Shown here in pieces: positions 1-8,334 of a stretch of 19,551 bases of DNA. The stretch is taken from NCBI GenBank assembly GCA_017407725.1, contig JAFQWB010000065.1, positions 1 to 19,551 on the forward strand, read 5' to 3'. Source of the DNA: Clostridia bacterium (GTDB taxonomy: Bacteria > Bacillota_A > Clostridia > Oscillospirales > CAG-272). A program made the translations under genes and the position numbers. The stretch's first letter is position 1. The number at the start of each line of letters is the position of its first letter. The notes beneath the pieces were generated by a model. That model was not told where the DNA came from and searched no databases. It saw nothing but the letters and a program-made list of their open reading frames with translations.

Positions 1-473
1 GGGAAAAGGAGCTTATAAAAAAGGCTTCCGCAAGGATACCGGTTTTCTTCAGTGCAAATATGTCGCTCGGTGTAGCTCTTCTTGCGTCACTTGCAAAAAG
101 GGCGGCAAGCGCAATGCCCGATGCATCGATAGAAATAATTGAAAAGCATCACGTAAGAAAGCTTGATGCCCCAAGCGGTACCGCACTTATGCTATTTGAT
201 GAGATCAAGAAAGCAAGAAAAGAGCTTTATGCCAAAACGGGAAGAAGCGGACACGGTAAGCGTGAATTTGCAGAGGTTGGAATACACGCCGTAAGAATGG
301 GCAACATAGTCGGTGAGCACGAAATCATCATCGGCAACGGAGTTGAGACCATAACTCTTAAGCACGAGGCTCACGACAGAGCGCTTTTCGCACTCGGAGC
401 AATAAGTGCGGCAGATTTCCTTTACAAGAAGGAAGCGGGACTTTATTCAATGCACGATCTTTTTAACGACTGA
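1..473 (+). CDS. dapB: 4-hydroxy-tetrahydrodipicolinate reductase, 3' part (5' end outside window)
   Basis: This is the C-terminal part of DapB, which reduces 4-hydroxy-tetrahydrodipicolinate to tetrahydrodipicolinate with NAD(P)H in the cytoplasmic lysine/diaminopimelate pathway. The reading frame is open from base 3, so the ATG at 60 is internal: the residues before it (IPVFFSANMSLGV) match the conserved strand that precedes the catalytic domain. The catalytic signature EKHHVRKLDAPSGTA is intact, with the His-His pair, the Lys and the DAPSGTA substrate loop. The GNGVETITLKHEAHDR region near the end is also typical. About 156 codons are visible of a usual 240-270, so roughly the N-terminal Rossmann half is missing because of the window edge, not because of damage. 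ddh follows after 13 bp, indicating one operon, and dapA is the expected upstream neighbour. The identity is firm. Confidence 0.95.
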   Translation, partial: EKELIKKASARIPVFFSANMSLGVALLASLAKRAASAMPDASIEIIEKHHVRKLDAPSGTALMLFDEIKKARKELYAKTGRSGHGKREFAEVGIHAVRMGNIVGEHEIIIGNGVETITLKHEAHDRALFALGAISAADFLYKKEAGLYSMHDLFND

Positions 474-486
474 TAGGAAAATAAAT

Positions 487-1464
487 ATGAGAATAGCAAT
501 ATACGGATACGGAAACCTCGGCAGAGGTGTTGAGTGTGCGGTTAAAAATTCACCCGATGCCACTCTTGTCGGAGTTTTTACAAGAAGAGATCCCGAAGGC
601 GTAAAAACACTTACCGGCGCCCCGGTATACAGAGCAGATTCTGTTTTTGAGAAAAAGGATATGATAGACGTCCTTATAATATGCGGCGGAAGTGCAACAG
701 ATCTGCCCGAAATGACTCCTATGCTTGCAGAGCATTTCTGCGTTGTTGACAGCTTTGATACTCACGCAAATATTCCGGCACATTATAAGAGATGTGACGA
801 GGCGGCAAAAAAAGGCGGAAAGCTTGCGCTTATTTCGGCGGGATGGGATCCCGGACTTTTCTCTGTAAACAGACTTTATGCATCTGCAGTTCTTCCAAAC
901 GGAAAGGACGAGACCTTCTGGGGTACGGGCGTAAGCCAGGGACACTCGGATGCAATAAGAAGAATAGACGGTGTTCTTGATGCAAGACAGTATACCGTGC
1001 CGATAGAGGATGCACTCAGATCTGTAAGAAGCGGTGAAGAGAAAAGCTTCAGCGCAAGAGAAAAGCACAGAAGAATATGCTACGTTGTGATAAAGGACGG
1101 AGCAGATAAGGACAGAATAGAAAACGAGATAAAGACTATGCCGAATTATTTTGAGCCTTACGATACAGAGGTTAATTTCATCAGTCTTGAGGAGCTCAGA
1201 CGCGATCATTCGGGACTTCCTCACGGCGGATTCGTTATCAGAAACGGCAAAACAGGACTTGATCTTGAAAACAGTCACACCATAGAATACAGCTTAAAGC
1301 TTTCATCAAACCCCGAATTTACCGCAAGTGCGATAGTTGCATACGCAAGAGCGGTAGACAGAATGAGCAAAAGAGGTGCTGTAGGATGCATTACCGTTTT
1401 TGACGTTGCACCTGCAGATCTTTCCTTACTTGACCGTGAGGAAATAATAAGAACAATGCTCTGA
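487..1464 (+). CDS. ddh: meso-diaminopimelate D-dehydrogenase
   Basis: Ddh converts tetrahydrodipicolinate, ammonia and NADPH directly to meso-2,6-diaminopimelate. This bypasses the succinylase and acetylase branches and supplies both cell-wall DAP and lysine. The start at 487 is preferred over an in-frame ATG at 406. It leaves 325 aa, the usual family length, begins exactly at the Rossmann strand MRIAIYGYGNLGRG (dinucleotide loop about residues 6-14), has an AGGA motif just upstream, and avoids overlap with dapB. Further signatures are VVDSFDTHA (about 87-94), SAGWDPGLFSVNR (about 117-129) and the substrate-binding SQGHSDAIRRIDGV (about 150-163), closely resembling the well-studied corynebacterial enzyme. 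The neighbours dapB and lysA fit a dehydrogenase-branch lysine operon. Nothing abnormal is seen. Confidence 0.96.
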   Translation: MRIAIYGYGNLGRGVECAVKNSPDATLVGVFTRRDPEGVKTLTGAPVYRADSVFEKKDMIDVLIICGGSATDLPEMTPMLAEHFCVVDSFDTHANIPAHYKRCDEAAKKGGKLALISAGWDPGLFSVNRLYASAVLPNGKDETFWGTGVSQGHSDAIRRIDGVLDARQYTVPIEDALRSVRSGEEKSFSAREKHRRICYVVIKDGADKDRIENEIKTMPNYFEPYDTEVNFISLEELRRDHSGLPHGGFVIRNGKTGLDLENSHTIEYSLKLSSNPEFTASAIVAYARAVDRMSKRGAVGCITVFDVAPADLSLLDREEIIRTML

Positions 1465-1504
1465 TGCGATGTGCTGAAGGGTAAAAAGCAAAGAAGGGAA
1501 AAAG

Positions 1505-2830
1505 ATGCTTTTAACAGAAAGAAAAGACGATCTTCTGTGCGGTAACGTAAACGTTTCCGAGTCGGGAGAGCTTCTCTTTGCAGGAATGAGTACTACGGAG
1601 CTTGCAAAGAAATATAAAACACCTCTTTATCTTATTGATGAGGACAGAATCAGAGAAAGATGCAGAACCTACCTTTCTGCCGTAAAGGATTTCCTTGGCG
1701 ATAAGGGTCACGTTCTCTATGCTTCAAAGGCACTTTCCTTTAAGAGAATATACGAGATAATGAAAAGTGAGGAAATGGGAATAGACGTTGTTTCATCGGG
1801 AGAGATAGCAACGGCTGTAAAGGCTGGCTTTCCGCTTGAAAGAGCCTTCTTCCATTCCAATAATAAAACCGATGAGGACGTTTCGTTTGCAATGGAGAAG
1901 GGAGTAGGATACTTCGTTGTCGATAATGCCGAGGAGCTTTACGCCATCGATGAAGAGGCGAAAAGAAGAAGCATTACCCAGAAGATCCTTTTAAGAATTA
2001 CCCCCGGAATAGACCCCCATACCTACGATGAGGTCGCAACAGGAAAGGTCGATTCAAAATTCGGCTCTGCGATTGAAACAGGACAGGCAGAGAGCATCAC
2101 AGCTCTTGCGCTTTCCTTTGAAAATATCAGTCTTTGCGGATTCCATTGCCACGTCGGATCGCTTGTTTTCGATTCGTCTGTATATGTAAAGACTGTTGAT
2201 ACAATGCTCGGATTTATTTCCGATATGAAGAAAAAGCTTGGCTTTTCGGCATCTGTTCTCGATCTTGGAGGAGGATTCGGAGTAAGATATATTCCCGAGC
2301 ATCCCGTGATCGATATAAGAAAAGAAATAGAGTCGGTTGCCAAAAGACTTGTTGAAAAGAGTGCCGAGCTCGGTATCGGGATGCCCGATATATATTTTGA
2401 GCCGGGAAGATCGATAGTTGCCGATGCGGGTATGACACTTTATACCGTCGGAACGGTAAAGAGAATACCCGGATATAAAAACTACGTGTCGGTTGACGGC
2501 GGAATGACAGACAGTCCGAGATATATTCTTTACGGCGCTCGCTATACAGTCCTTCCTGCTGATAATATGTATTCCGAGCGCGATATGGAATGCTCGCTTG
2601 TCGGAAGATGCTGTGAGAGCGGTGACATTATCGCAGAGGGAATAACACTTCCGAGCGATATCAAGAGAGGCGATACGGTTGCGGTGCTCACGACGGGTGT
2701 ATACCATTATTCGATGGCATCAAACTATAACAGAATACCGAGACCGCCCGTAGTAATGATTTCGGATGAGAGCAGCTATATCGCAGTAAGACGAGAGACC
2801 TTTGACGATATCACCTCCTGCGATATCTGA
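1505..2830 (+). CDS. lysA: diaminopimelate decarboxylase
   Basis: LysA is the PLP-dependent enzyme that decarboxylates meso-DAP to L-lysine, the last step of the pathway. The 441-aa protein shows the fold-type III alanine-racemase-like barrel. The PLP lysine lies in LYASKALS (K75), HCHVGS is at about 214-219, the phosphate-binding glycine loop LGGGFGV is at about 254-260, and EPGRSIVADAG is at about 299-309. The catalytic GRCCESGD is at about 367-374 (Cys370 next to ESGD), and the C-terminal substrate/PLP motif GVYHYSMASNYN is at about 398-409. The length is typical. An AGAAGGGAAAAAG purine-rich site precedes the ATG. It lies 40 bp after ddh on the same strand and is followed by a strong terminator, so it closes the lysine operon. 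Confidence 0.96.
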   Translation: MLLTERKDDLLCGNVNVSESGELLFAGMSTTELAKKYKTPLYLIDEDRIRERCRTYLSAVKDFLGDKGHVLYASKALSFKRIYEIMKSEEMGIDVVSSGEIATAVKAGFPLERAFFHSNNKTDEDVSFAMEKGVGYFVVDNAEELYAIDEEAKRRSITQKILLRITPGIDPHTYDEVATGKVDSKFGSAIETGQAESITALALSFENISLCGFHCHVGSLVFDSSVYVKTVDTMLGFISDMKKKLGFSASVLDLGGGFGVRYIPEHPVIDIRKEIESVAKRLVEKSAELGIGMPDIYFEPGRSIVADAGMTLYTVGTVKRIPGYKNYVSVDGGMTDSPRYILYGARYTVLPADNMYSERDMECSLVGRCCESGDIIAEGITLPSDIKRGDTVAVLTTGVYHYSMASNYNRIPRPPVVMISDESSYIAVRRETFDDITSCDI

Positions 2831-2871
2831 ATTCGATATTCTGCCGATCGCTATATATAAAACCAACAAAA

Positions 2872-2908
2872 TCAATGCCGATATTTATGTCGGCATTGAA
2901 TTCTTTTT
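2872..2908 (+). terminator. Rho-independent terminator of the lysine operon
   Basis: A perfect 10-bp inverted repeat, TCAATGCCGA (2872-2881) and TCGGCATTGA (2890-2899), encloses an 8-nt loop and is followed by TTCTTTTT. It sits 41 bp after the lysA stop and separates the lysine and histidine operons. Confidence 0.9.
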
Positions 2909-2936
2909 AGAAAAGAAAAAAATTTCAGCAACACTA

Positions 2937-2965
2937 TTGACTTTAGCGTGATAAAGTGGTAAAGT
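2937..2965 (+). promoter_or_regulatory. Probable sigma-A promoter of the histidine operon, with overlapping ACTTTA/TAAAGT repeats
   Basis: TTGACT (2937-2942) and TAAAGT (2960-2965) are separated by 17 bp. The -35 is near consensus and the -10 matches 4 of 6 positions. ACTTTA at 2940-2945 and TAAAGT at 2952-2957 form an inverted repeat within the promoter, and TAAAGT occurs again as the -10, so an operator here is possible. The leader to hisZ is only about 55 nt, which is too short for a T-box. No specific regulator can be named from the sequence. Confidence 0.5.
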
Positions 2966-3029
2966 ATAGTACGTAAGGAAATACCGTATAAGAGTATTTT
3001 GAAGATAACCTTTGAAGGGATAAAATATA

Positions 3030-4133
3030 ATGCAGACAGACGAAAAGATACTGAAAAGCGAAGAGAGAGTGGCGTGGGCGCTCAGATCTCTTTATTCGCG
3101 TTTTGGATATACACAGTATAAAATGAGTAAATTCGAGGAGTATGCGCTTTACGTAAGAAACAAGGATTTCCTTGTGTCTGACGGAATAATTTCGTTTACC
3201 GACACAAGCGGAAAGCTTCTTGCGCTCAAGCCCGACGTAACTCTTTCGATAATCAAAAACTCAAAGGATGAAGAGAAGAGCACTCAGAAGCTTTATTACG
3301 ATGAAAACGTATACAGAATTTCCAAAAGCTCTCACGCCTATAAGGAGATAAGACAGACAGGTCTTGAATGTATAGGAGATATCGGAATATATGAGACCTG
3401 CGAGGTGGTTTCTCTTGCAATCGAAAGTCTCAGAGCGGTATCAGAGAATTACGTGCTTGAAATTTCACATGCAGGACTTTTTGAAGCGCTTCTTGACGAA
3501 AAGGGTCTTAGCGGAGAATACAAAAAGAGAGCGGTAGAGGCAATAAGCTCAAAGAACGAGGGCGAGCTTGTGCATATTCTCAAGGATGCGGGAGTTTACT
3601 CTGATGATAACGATGATCTTTCGGTGTTCACACGAAATTTCATGTCGGTCGATGATGCGCTTTCCGCAATAAAGAAGATATGTAAGAGCGAGGAGTCGCA
3701 GAGACTTTATAACGAATTCAGAGAGATCATAGAGGTTCTTGCAGAGAACAGATCGCTTGACTGCGTTGTCATAGATTTCTCGCTTACAAACGATATGTCA
3801 TATTACAGCGGTATAATCTTCAGAGGATACGTTGATAGCGTTCCCACAAAGGTGATCTCGGGCGGAAGATACGATAAGCTCATGAAGAAGATGAAGAGAA
3901 GCTCGGGTGCCATAGGCTTTGCCGTATACCTTGACTCTCTTGAAAGACTTGACAGCACGGTAAAAAAATATGACGTTGACTGCCTTGTTATTTACGAAAA
4001 TGACGTTGCGGCGGCACTCAGAGTCGCCAAAAATCTTGCCGAATCGGGAAAAAGCGTAAGAGTTGAAAGAGAAATACCCGAGAAGCTCAGATACGAAAAT
4101 GTTATTTATGCCGAGTCAAAGGGGGATGCTTAA
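3030..4133 (+). CDS. hisZ: ATP phosphoribosyltransferase regulatory subunit (HisRS paralogue)
   Basis: HisZ is a catalytically inactive histidyl-tRNA synthetase-like protein. It forms a hetero-octamer with short-form HisG, and is needed for its activity and histidine feedback in the first committed step of histidine synthesis. The 367-aa product shows the class II synthetase core: LALKPDVTLS (about 64-73, the LRPDxT motif), YYDENVYR (about 89-96), EIRQTGLECIG (about 106-116), and a degenerate motif-3-like stretch VISGGRYDKL (about 274-283). The tail after about residue 312 (VDCLVIYEND and onward) looks like a reduced anticodon-binding-like domain. This raises the possibility of a HisS, but the gene order and adjacency to short hisG argue for HisZ. 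It is the first gene of the operon, with an AAGGGAT purine-rich site 9 bp before the ATG, and hisG follows after 1 bp. Confidence 0.93.
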   Translation: MQTDEKILKSEERVAWALRSLYSRFGYTQYKMSKFEEYALYVRNKDFLVSDGIISFTDTSGKLLALKPDVTLSIIKNSKDEEKSTQKLYYDENVYRISKSSHAYKEIRQTGLECIGDIGIYETCEVVSLAIESLRAVSENYVLEISHAGLFEALLDEKGLSGEYKKRAVEAISSKNEGELVHILKDAGVYSDDNDDLSVFTRNFMSVDDALSAIKKICKSEESQRLYNEFREIIEVLAENRSLDCVVIDFSLTNDMSYYSGIIFRGYVDSVPTKVISGGRYDKLMKKMKRSSGAIGFAVYLDSLERLDSTVKKYDVDCLVIYENDVAAALRVAKNLAESGKSVRVEREIPEKLRYENVIYAESKGDA

Positions 4134-4134
4134 T

Positions 4135-4767
4135 ATGAATATGATCAATATTGCGCTTCCCAAGGGAAGACTTGGTGAAAAGGTCCTCGATATATTTGAA
4201 AGAGCGGGCTTTGAATGTCCCGAAATACATAAAGAGAGCAGAAAGCTTATATTTGAAAACGAAGAGACCTCGGTAAGATATTTCTGGGTAAAGCCCACAG
4301 ACGTTGCAATATACGTTGAAAGAGGAGCCGCAGATATCGGAGTTGCAGGCAAGGATATACTTCTTGAATACGAGCCCGACGTTTACGAGCTGCTTGATCT
4401 CGGTATGGGAAAGTGCAGAATGGCTGTTGCGGCCAAAAAGGGATTTGTGGATAATACCGACAGAACCTTGAGAGTGGCTACCAAGTTTTCAAGAATTGCT
4501 GAGCGTTATTATGCCGAGAAGTGCAGGGATATTGATATAATTCATCTCAACGGATCGATAGAGATAGCGCCTATTCTGGGACTTTCGGACGTTATAGTCG
4601 ATATTGTGGAAACGGGAAAGACTCTTTATGAGAACGATCTTGAGCCTATTGAGGATATAGTTAATATAAGCGCAAGACTTATAGCAAATAAGTCGAGCTA
4701 CAGATTCAAGAGCGGTCTTATAGAGAGAATAAAGGAGTCTCTTTATAAAGAGATACGGAAGGACTGA
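4135..4767 (+). CDS. hisG: ATP phosphoribosyltransferase, short form (catalytic subunit)
   Basis: HisG condenses ATP with PRPP to give phosphoribosyl-ATP, the first and usually feedback-controlled step of histidine synthesis. The start at 4135 gives 210 aa, the size of the short HisG_S class. It begins directly with the first strand (IALPKGRLGEK, about residues 6-16) and has a GGGGGA ribosome site at 4121-4126 with 8-nt spacing. An in-frame ATG at 4063 lies deep inside hisZ and is less likely. The PRPP-binding motif is DVIVDIVETGKTL (about 152-164), and AADIGVAGKDILLE is at about 65-78. The C-terminal regulatory ACT-like domain of long HisG is absent, as expected when HisZ is present. hisD starts 5 bp after the stop, consistent with a co-transcribed unit. 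Confidence 0.96.
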   Translation: MNMINIALPKGRLGEKVLDIFERAGFECPEIHKESRKLIFENEETSVRYFWVKPTDVAIYVERGAADIGVAGKDILLEYEPDVYELLDLGMGKCRMAVAAKKGFVDNTDRTLRVATKFSRIAERYYAEKCRDIDIIHLNGSIEIAPILGLSDVIVDIVETGKTLYENDLEPIEDIVNISARLIANKSSYRFKSGLIERIKESLYKEIRKD

Positions 4768-4772
4768 AAATA

Positions 4773-6053
4773 ATGATAAAGATATATTCATACGGTGAGG
4801 TATCTGCCGAGGAGATCTTTTCAAGATGCGACAGTGTATCGAGTGTTGAGGATATCGTTACCGAAATAATTGAAAAAGTAAAAAACGAAAAGGACAGCGC
4901 ACTTTACGAGTTCTGCGAAAAATTCGATAAGGCAAAGCTCACGTCACTCGAGGTTACAAAGGAAGAGATTGACGAGGCGGTTGGGTCGGTAGATCCCGAG
5001 TTTCTCAGAATACTTAAGGATGCCGCTGAGAATATAAGGGCATTTCACGAAAAGCAGGTAAGAAACAGCTTTATAATAAGCGAAAAGGATGGAGCTATTA
5101 TAGGTCAGAAGGTGGTCCCCGTTGAAAAGGTCGGACTTTACGTTCCGGGCGGAACTGCGGCTTACCCCTCCACCGTTCTTATGGACAGCATTCCCGCAAA
5201 GATAGCAGGATGCTCAGAAATATGCATAACAACCCCTCCGGGCAAGGACGGAAAGATAAATCCCGTCATTCTTGCGGCGGCAAGTATTGCAGGTGTTGAC
5301 AGAATATTCAAGGTCGGCGGAGCTCAGGCGGTAGCCGCCCTCGCATACGGAACAGAGAGCATTCCGAAAGTGGATAAGATAGTTGGCCCCGGAAACGCCT
5401 TTGTTGCAGAAGCTAAAAAGCAGGTTTTCGGCAAGGTTTCGATCGATATGATCGCAGGTCCCAGCGAGATACTTGTTATTGCCGACGGAAAATCAAATGC
5501 AAGATATATTGCGGCAGATCTTCTTTCTCAGGCAGAGCACGATAAGATGGCAAGTGCGGTTCTCGTTACCGATTCTATGGATCTTGCACTTAAGGTGAGA
5601 GACGAGCTTGAAATACAGCTTGCACTTCTTCCGAGAGAAGAGATCGCACGTCACTCGATAGATAATAACGGCAAAATAATAGTTGCCCCCGATCTTATGA
5701 AGGTCATAGATATCGCAAACGAGATCGCGCCCGAGCATCTTGAGCTTTCGGTCGATTCTCCCTTCGATTATCTTGATAAGATCAAAAACGCAGGCTCTGT
5801 ATTTATGGGCAGATATTGTCCGGAGGCTCTCGGTGACTATTTTGCAGGCCCGAATCATACTCTTCCCACAAGCGGAACGGCAAGATTTTCAAGCCCTCTT
5901 TCGGTGGATGATTTCGTAAAGAAGATACAGTATACCTACTATACTAAGGATGCGCTTTCAAAGGTTGCAAACGATATTGCATACTTTGCCGAAAAGGAAG
6001 GGCTTTCGGCACATGCAAGAAGCGCTACTATCAGATTTGAGGAAGAAAAATGA
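4773..6053 (+). CDS. hisD: histidinol dehydrogenase
   Basis: HisD is the zinc enzyme that oxidises L-histidinol in two NAD-dependent steps through histidinal to L-histidine. The 426-aa length is standard. Conserved stretches run in order: VGLYVPGGTAAYPSTVLM (about 120-137), VGPGNAFVAEAKKQVFG (about 204-220) and IDMIAGPSEILVIAD (about 224-238). The zinc ligands can be placed as Gln253 and His256 in SQAEHDKMAS, Asp355 in LGDYFAGPNHTLPT, and His414 in LSAHARSATI. The catalytic Glu321-His322 pair is in IAPEHLEL. A GGAAGGA site precedes the ATG. The gene begins 5 bp after hisG, and its stop overlaps the hisC start by ATGA. Its place before hisC and hisB is the common Firmicutes order. Confidence 0.97.
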   Translation: MIKIYSYGEVSAEEIFSRCDSVSSVEDIVTEIIEKVKNEKDSALYEFCEKFDKAKLTSLEVTKEEIDEAVGSVDPEFLRILKDAAENIRAFHEKQVRNSFIISEKDGAIIGQKVVPVEKVGLYVPGGTAAYPSTVLMDSIPAKIAGCSEICITTPPGKDGKINPVILAAASIAGVDRIFKVGGAQAVAALAYGTESIPKVDKIVGPGNAFVAEAKKQVFGKVSIDMIAGPSEILVIADGKSNARYIAADLLSQAEHDKMASAVLVTDSMDLALKVRDELEIQLALLPREEIARHSIDNNGKIIVAPDLMKVIDIANEIAPEHLELSVDSPFDYLDKIKNAGSVFMGRYCPEALGDYFAGPNHTLPTSGTARFSSPLSVDDFVKKIQYTYYTKDALSKVANDIAYFAEKEGLSAHARSATIRFEEEK

Positions 6054-7117
6054 GCAGATTTTTGAATCGGGCATATGCCTCACTCGACGTGTATACACCG
6101 GGTGAGCAGCCCAAGGATATGCAGTATATAAAGCTCAATACCAACGAGTCACCTTATCCGCCGTCAGACGGAGTCATAAAGGCTATCTCCGAGGGTGAAA
6201 TAGAAAAATTAAGACTTTATTCAGATCCCGAGTGTGCCGATTTAAGAGATGCGATCGCAGAGCTTTACGGCGTAAAAAGAAAAAACGTTTTCGTTTCAAA
6301 CGGCTCTGACGATATACTCAATTTTTCATTCATGGCATTTGCGGGCAGAGAGGGAAGAGCGGTTTTCCCGGATATAACCTACGGATTTTATAAGGTGTTT
6401 TCAGAGCTTCACGGAGTGAAGTATGAAACAAAGCCCCTCAGAGATGATTTTACAATAGATCCCGATGATTATAAGAACACGGGATGCCTTACCGTTATAG
6501 CAAACCCCAATGCGCCGACGGGGAAATATCTCGGGCTTGATATCATAGAGGATATACTTTGCTCGAATAAGGACAGTGTGCTTCTTATCGATGAGGCGTA
6601 TATTGACTTTGGCGGAGAGAGTGCAGTGTCGCTTACAAAGAAATATGAGAATCTTCTCGTTGTAGGCACGTTTTCAAAGTCACGCTCGCTTGCCGGGGCA
6701 AGACTCGGCTTTGCTATAGCTAACGAGGAGCTTATAGCAGATCTTGACAGAATCAAATATTCGACCAATCCATATAACGTGAACAGACTTACTCTTCTTG
6801 CGGGAAGAGCGGCAATACTTGACGATGCCTACTATAAGGAAAACTGCAAGAAGATAATAAAGGCAAGAGAGTATACCGAAAGCGAGCTTAAGAAAAGAGG
6901 CTTTGAGGTTACAGACTCACTTGCAAACTTCGTATTTGCAAAGAGCGACAGAATCAGCGGAGAGACCCTTTATCTCGAGCTTAAAAAGAGAGGAATTCTC
7001 GTTCGCCACTTTACAAGCGAGAAAATAGCGCAATATAACAGAATTACGGTGGGAACCGAATCTGAAATGAAAAAATTAATTGAGACGATCGATATCATAC
7101 TCGGAGGTATGAAATGA
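6050..7117 (+). CDS. hisC: histidinol-phosphate aminotransferase
   Basis: HisC transfers an amino group from glutamate to imidazole-acetol phosphate, forming histidinol phosphate. The 355-aa product is a class I/II fold-type I PLP aminotransferase. It shows the N-terminal KLNTNESPYPPS (about 28-39) and NPNAPTG (about 152-158, usually NPNxPTG). LLIDEAYIDF is at about 178-187, and the PLP lysine is K210 in VVGTFSKSRSLAGARLGFA, with the phosphate-contacting arginine a few residues later. The start codon overlaps the hisD stop as ATGA, and its own stop overlaps the hisB start the same way. This fits translational coupling. The operon context makes HisC the preferred call over a related aromatic aminotransferase. 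Confidence 0.95.
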   Translation: MSRFLNRAYASLDVYTPGEQPKDMQYIKLNTNESPYPPSDGVIKAISEGEIEKLRLYSDPECADLRDAIAELYGVKRKNVFVSNGSDDILNFSFMAFAGREGRAVFPDITYGFYKVFSELHGVKYETKPLRDDFTIDPDDYKNTGCLTVIANPNAPTGKYLGLDIIEDILCSNKDSVLLIDEAYIDFGGESAVSLTKKYENLLVVGTFSKSRSLAGARLGFAIANEELIADLDRIKYSTNPYNVNRLTLLAGRAAILDDAYYKENCKKIIKAREYTESELKKRGFEVTDSLANFVFAKSDRISGETLYLELKKRGILVRHFTSEKIAQYNRITVGTESEMKKLIETIDIILGGMK

Positions 7118-7701
7118 GAAATGTTCAGATAGAAAGAAAAACGGCAGAGACCGATATAAGCCTTTTTATAGAGCTTGACGGAAAGGGAAAAAGCGAGATT
7201 GAAAGCGGATGCGGATTTTTAGATCATATGCTGACTCTCTTTTCCTCTCACTCAAGATCAGATATTAAGCTTACCTGCAAGGGTGACACACAGGTTGACT
7301 ACCACCACACCGCAGAGGATATAGGCATCGCTCTCGGCGCTGCCATAAAAAAGGCTATCGGAGATAAAAAAGGAATAAACAGATACGGAAGCTTTATCCT
7401 TCCCATGGACGAGGCTCTTATAATGTGCGCTATCGATATATCGGGAAGATCGCACCTTTCCTTCTCCCTTGATATACCCACCGAAAGAGTGGGCGATTTT
7501 GACACAGAGCTCGTAGAGGAATTCTTCACGGCTCTCACAAGAGAAGCGGGAATCACACTTCACCTTAAAAAGCTTGACGGAAAGAATTCTCACCATATAA
7601 TAGAGGGTGCATTCAAGGCGTTTGCAAGAGCGCTGAGAATAGCCGTATCTATCGATCCGTCCCTCGGTGACGAGATACCCTCTACAAAAGGAGTTCTCTG
7701 A
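7114..7701 (+). CDS. hisB: imidazoleglycerol-phosphate dehydratase
   Basis: HisB dehydrates imidazole glycerol phosphate to imidazole-acetol phosphate, using a di-manganese site in a 24-mer. The 195-aa protein is the monofunctional form without the N-terminal HAD phosphatase domain found in enterobacterial HisB. Motifs are GCGFLDHMLTLFSSHS (about 32-47), the metal-binding DYHHTAEDIGIALG (about 62-75, His64-His65), the second metal-binding pair in KNSHHIIEGAFKAFARAL (about 157-174), and the C-terminal PSTKGVL. It starts inside the hisC stop (ATGA), preceded by GGAGG, and its TGA shares one base with the hisH ATG. Because no phosphatase domain is fused, histidinol phosphate must be dephosphorylated by a product encoded outside this window. 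Confidence 0.97.
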   Translation: MRNVQIERKTAETDISLFIELDGKGKSEIESGCGFLDHMLTLFSSHSRSDIKLTCKGDTQVDYHHTAEDIGIALGAAIKKAIGDKKGINRYGSFILPMDEALIMCAIDISGRSHLSFSLDIPTERVGDFDTELVEEFFTALTREAGITLHLKKLDGKNSHHIIEGAFKAFARALRIAVSIDPSLGDEIPSTKGVL

Positions 7702-8312
7702 TGGTTGCGATTATCGATTACGGAGTCGGAAACCTTTTTTCGCTCGCATCATCGCTTAAAATGATAGGTGAAAATGCGGTTGTTACAAGTGATCCCAATA
7801 CAATAAGAGAAGCCGATTCGCTCATTCTTCCGGGTGTCGGAGCATTTGAGGACGCCGCAAAAAAGCTCTTTTCATCGGGCCTTGACAAGGTTATTAAGGA
7901 AGAGTGTGCAAAGGGAAAGCCCCTTCTCGGAATCTGCCTCGGAATGCAGATGCTCTTTGAAAAAAGCCACGAATACGGCACTCACGAGGGGCTCGGGCTT
8001 ATAAAGGGCGAGGTTGTTTCAATGAAAGGCAGAATTCCCGAGCATCTTGATATTCCTCATATGGGCTGGAATGCTCTTTCTTTTAAGAAGGAAAGTAAGC
8101 TTTTCAAATTTATAAACGAGGGAGACTTCGTATATTTCGTTCATTCGTATTATGCCGATAACTGCGAAGAAAGCATAAGCGCTACTGCAGAGTACGGAAA
8201 AGAGATAACCGCGTCTGTTGAGAGCGGAAACATTTACGGATGTCAGTTCCACCCCGAAAAAAGCGGAGAGGTCGGACTTTCGATACTTAAGGCATTCTGT
8301 GAAATAAAATAA
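7701..8312 (+). CDS. hisH: imidazole glycerol phosphate synthase, glutaminase subunit
   Basis: HisH is the class I glutamine amidotransferase subunit that hydrolyses glutamine and channels ammonia to HisF. The 203-aa sequence has the oxyanion and nucleophile region LLGICLGMQMLFEKSHE with Cys79. It also has LILPGVGAFEDA (about 41-52) and the His-Glu pair of the triad in GCQFHPEKSGE (about 180-190, His184 and Glu186). HisH begins in a TGATG junction with hisB, a 1-base overlap indicating translational coupling. Its partner hisF lies downstream after hisA. The length is usual for the family and all catalytic residues are visible. Confidence 0.96.
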   Translation: MVAIIDYGVGNLFSLASSLKMIGENAVVTSDPNTIREADSLILPGVGAFEDAAKKLFSSGLDKVIKEECAKGKPLLGICLGMQMLFEKSHEYGTHEGLGLIKGEVVSMKGRIPEHLDIPHMGWNALSFKKESKLFKFINEGDFVYFVHSYYADNCEESISATAEYGKEITASVESGNIYGCQFHPEKSGEVGLSILKAFCEIK

Positions 8313-8334
8313 CAAAAAAGGGCGCGTGTAATCA

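Noticed and set aside
406..486. N-terminal extension of ddh from an in-frame ATG at 406
   Set aside because: The extension overlaps dapB, adds a basic stretch not known in Ddh, and the ATG at 487 starts exactly at the Rossmann strand with an AGGA site.
550..1278. Long open frame on the - strand within ddh
   Set aside because: It is antisense to a fully supported ddh, has a Cys/Ser-rich composition typical of shadow frames, and has no ribosome site or family motif.
2054..2707. 217-codon open frame on the - strand within lysA
   Set aside because: It is antisense to lysA, whose catalytic motifs are all intact; the translated sequence has no recognisable domain.
2966..3029. T-box or other amino-acid riboswitch before hisZ
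   Set aside because: The leader is far too short and lacks the T-box sequence, stem I and a terminator/antiterminator pair.
4063..4134. Earlier in-frame start for hisG inside hisZ
   Set aside because: The ATG at 4135 has a GGGGGA site and gives the standard 210-aa short HisG; the extra residues are simply hisZ read in another frame.
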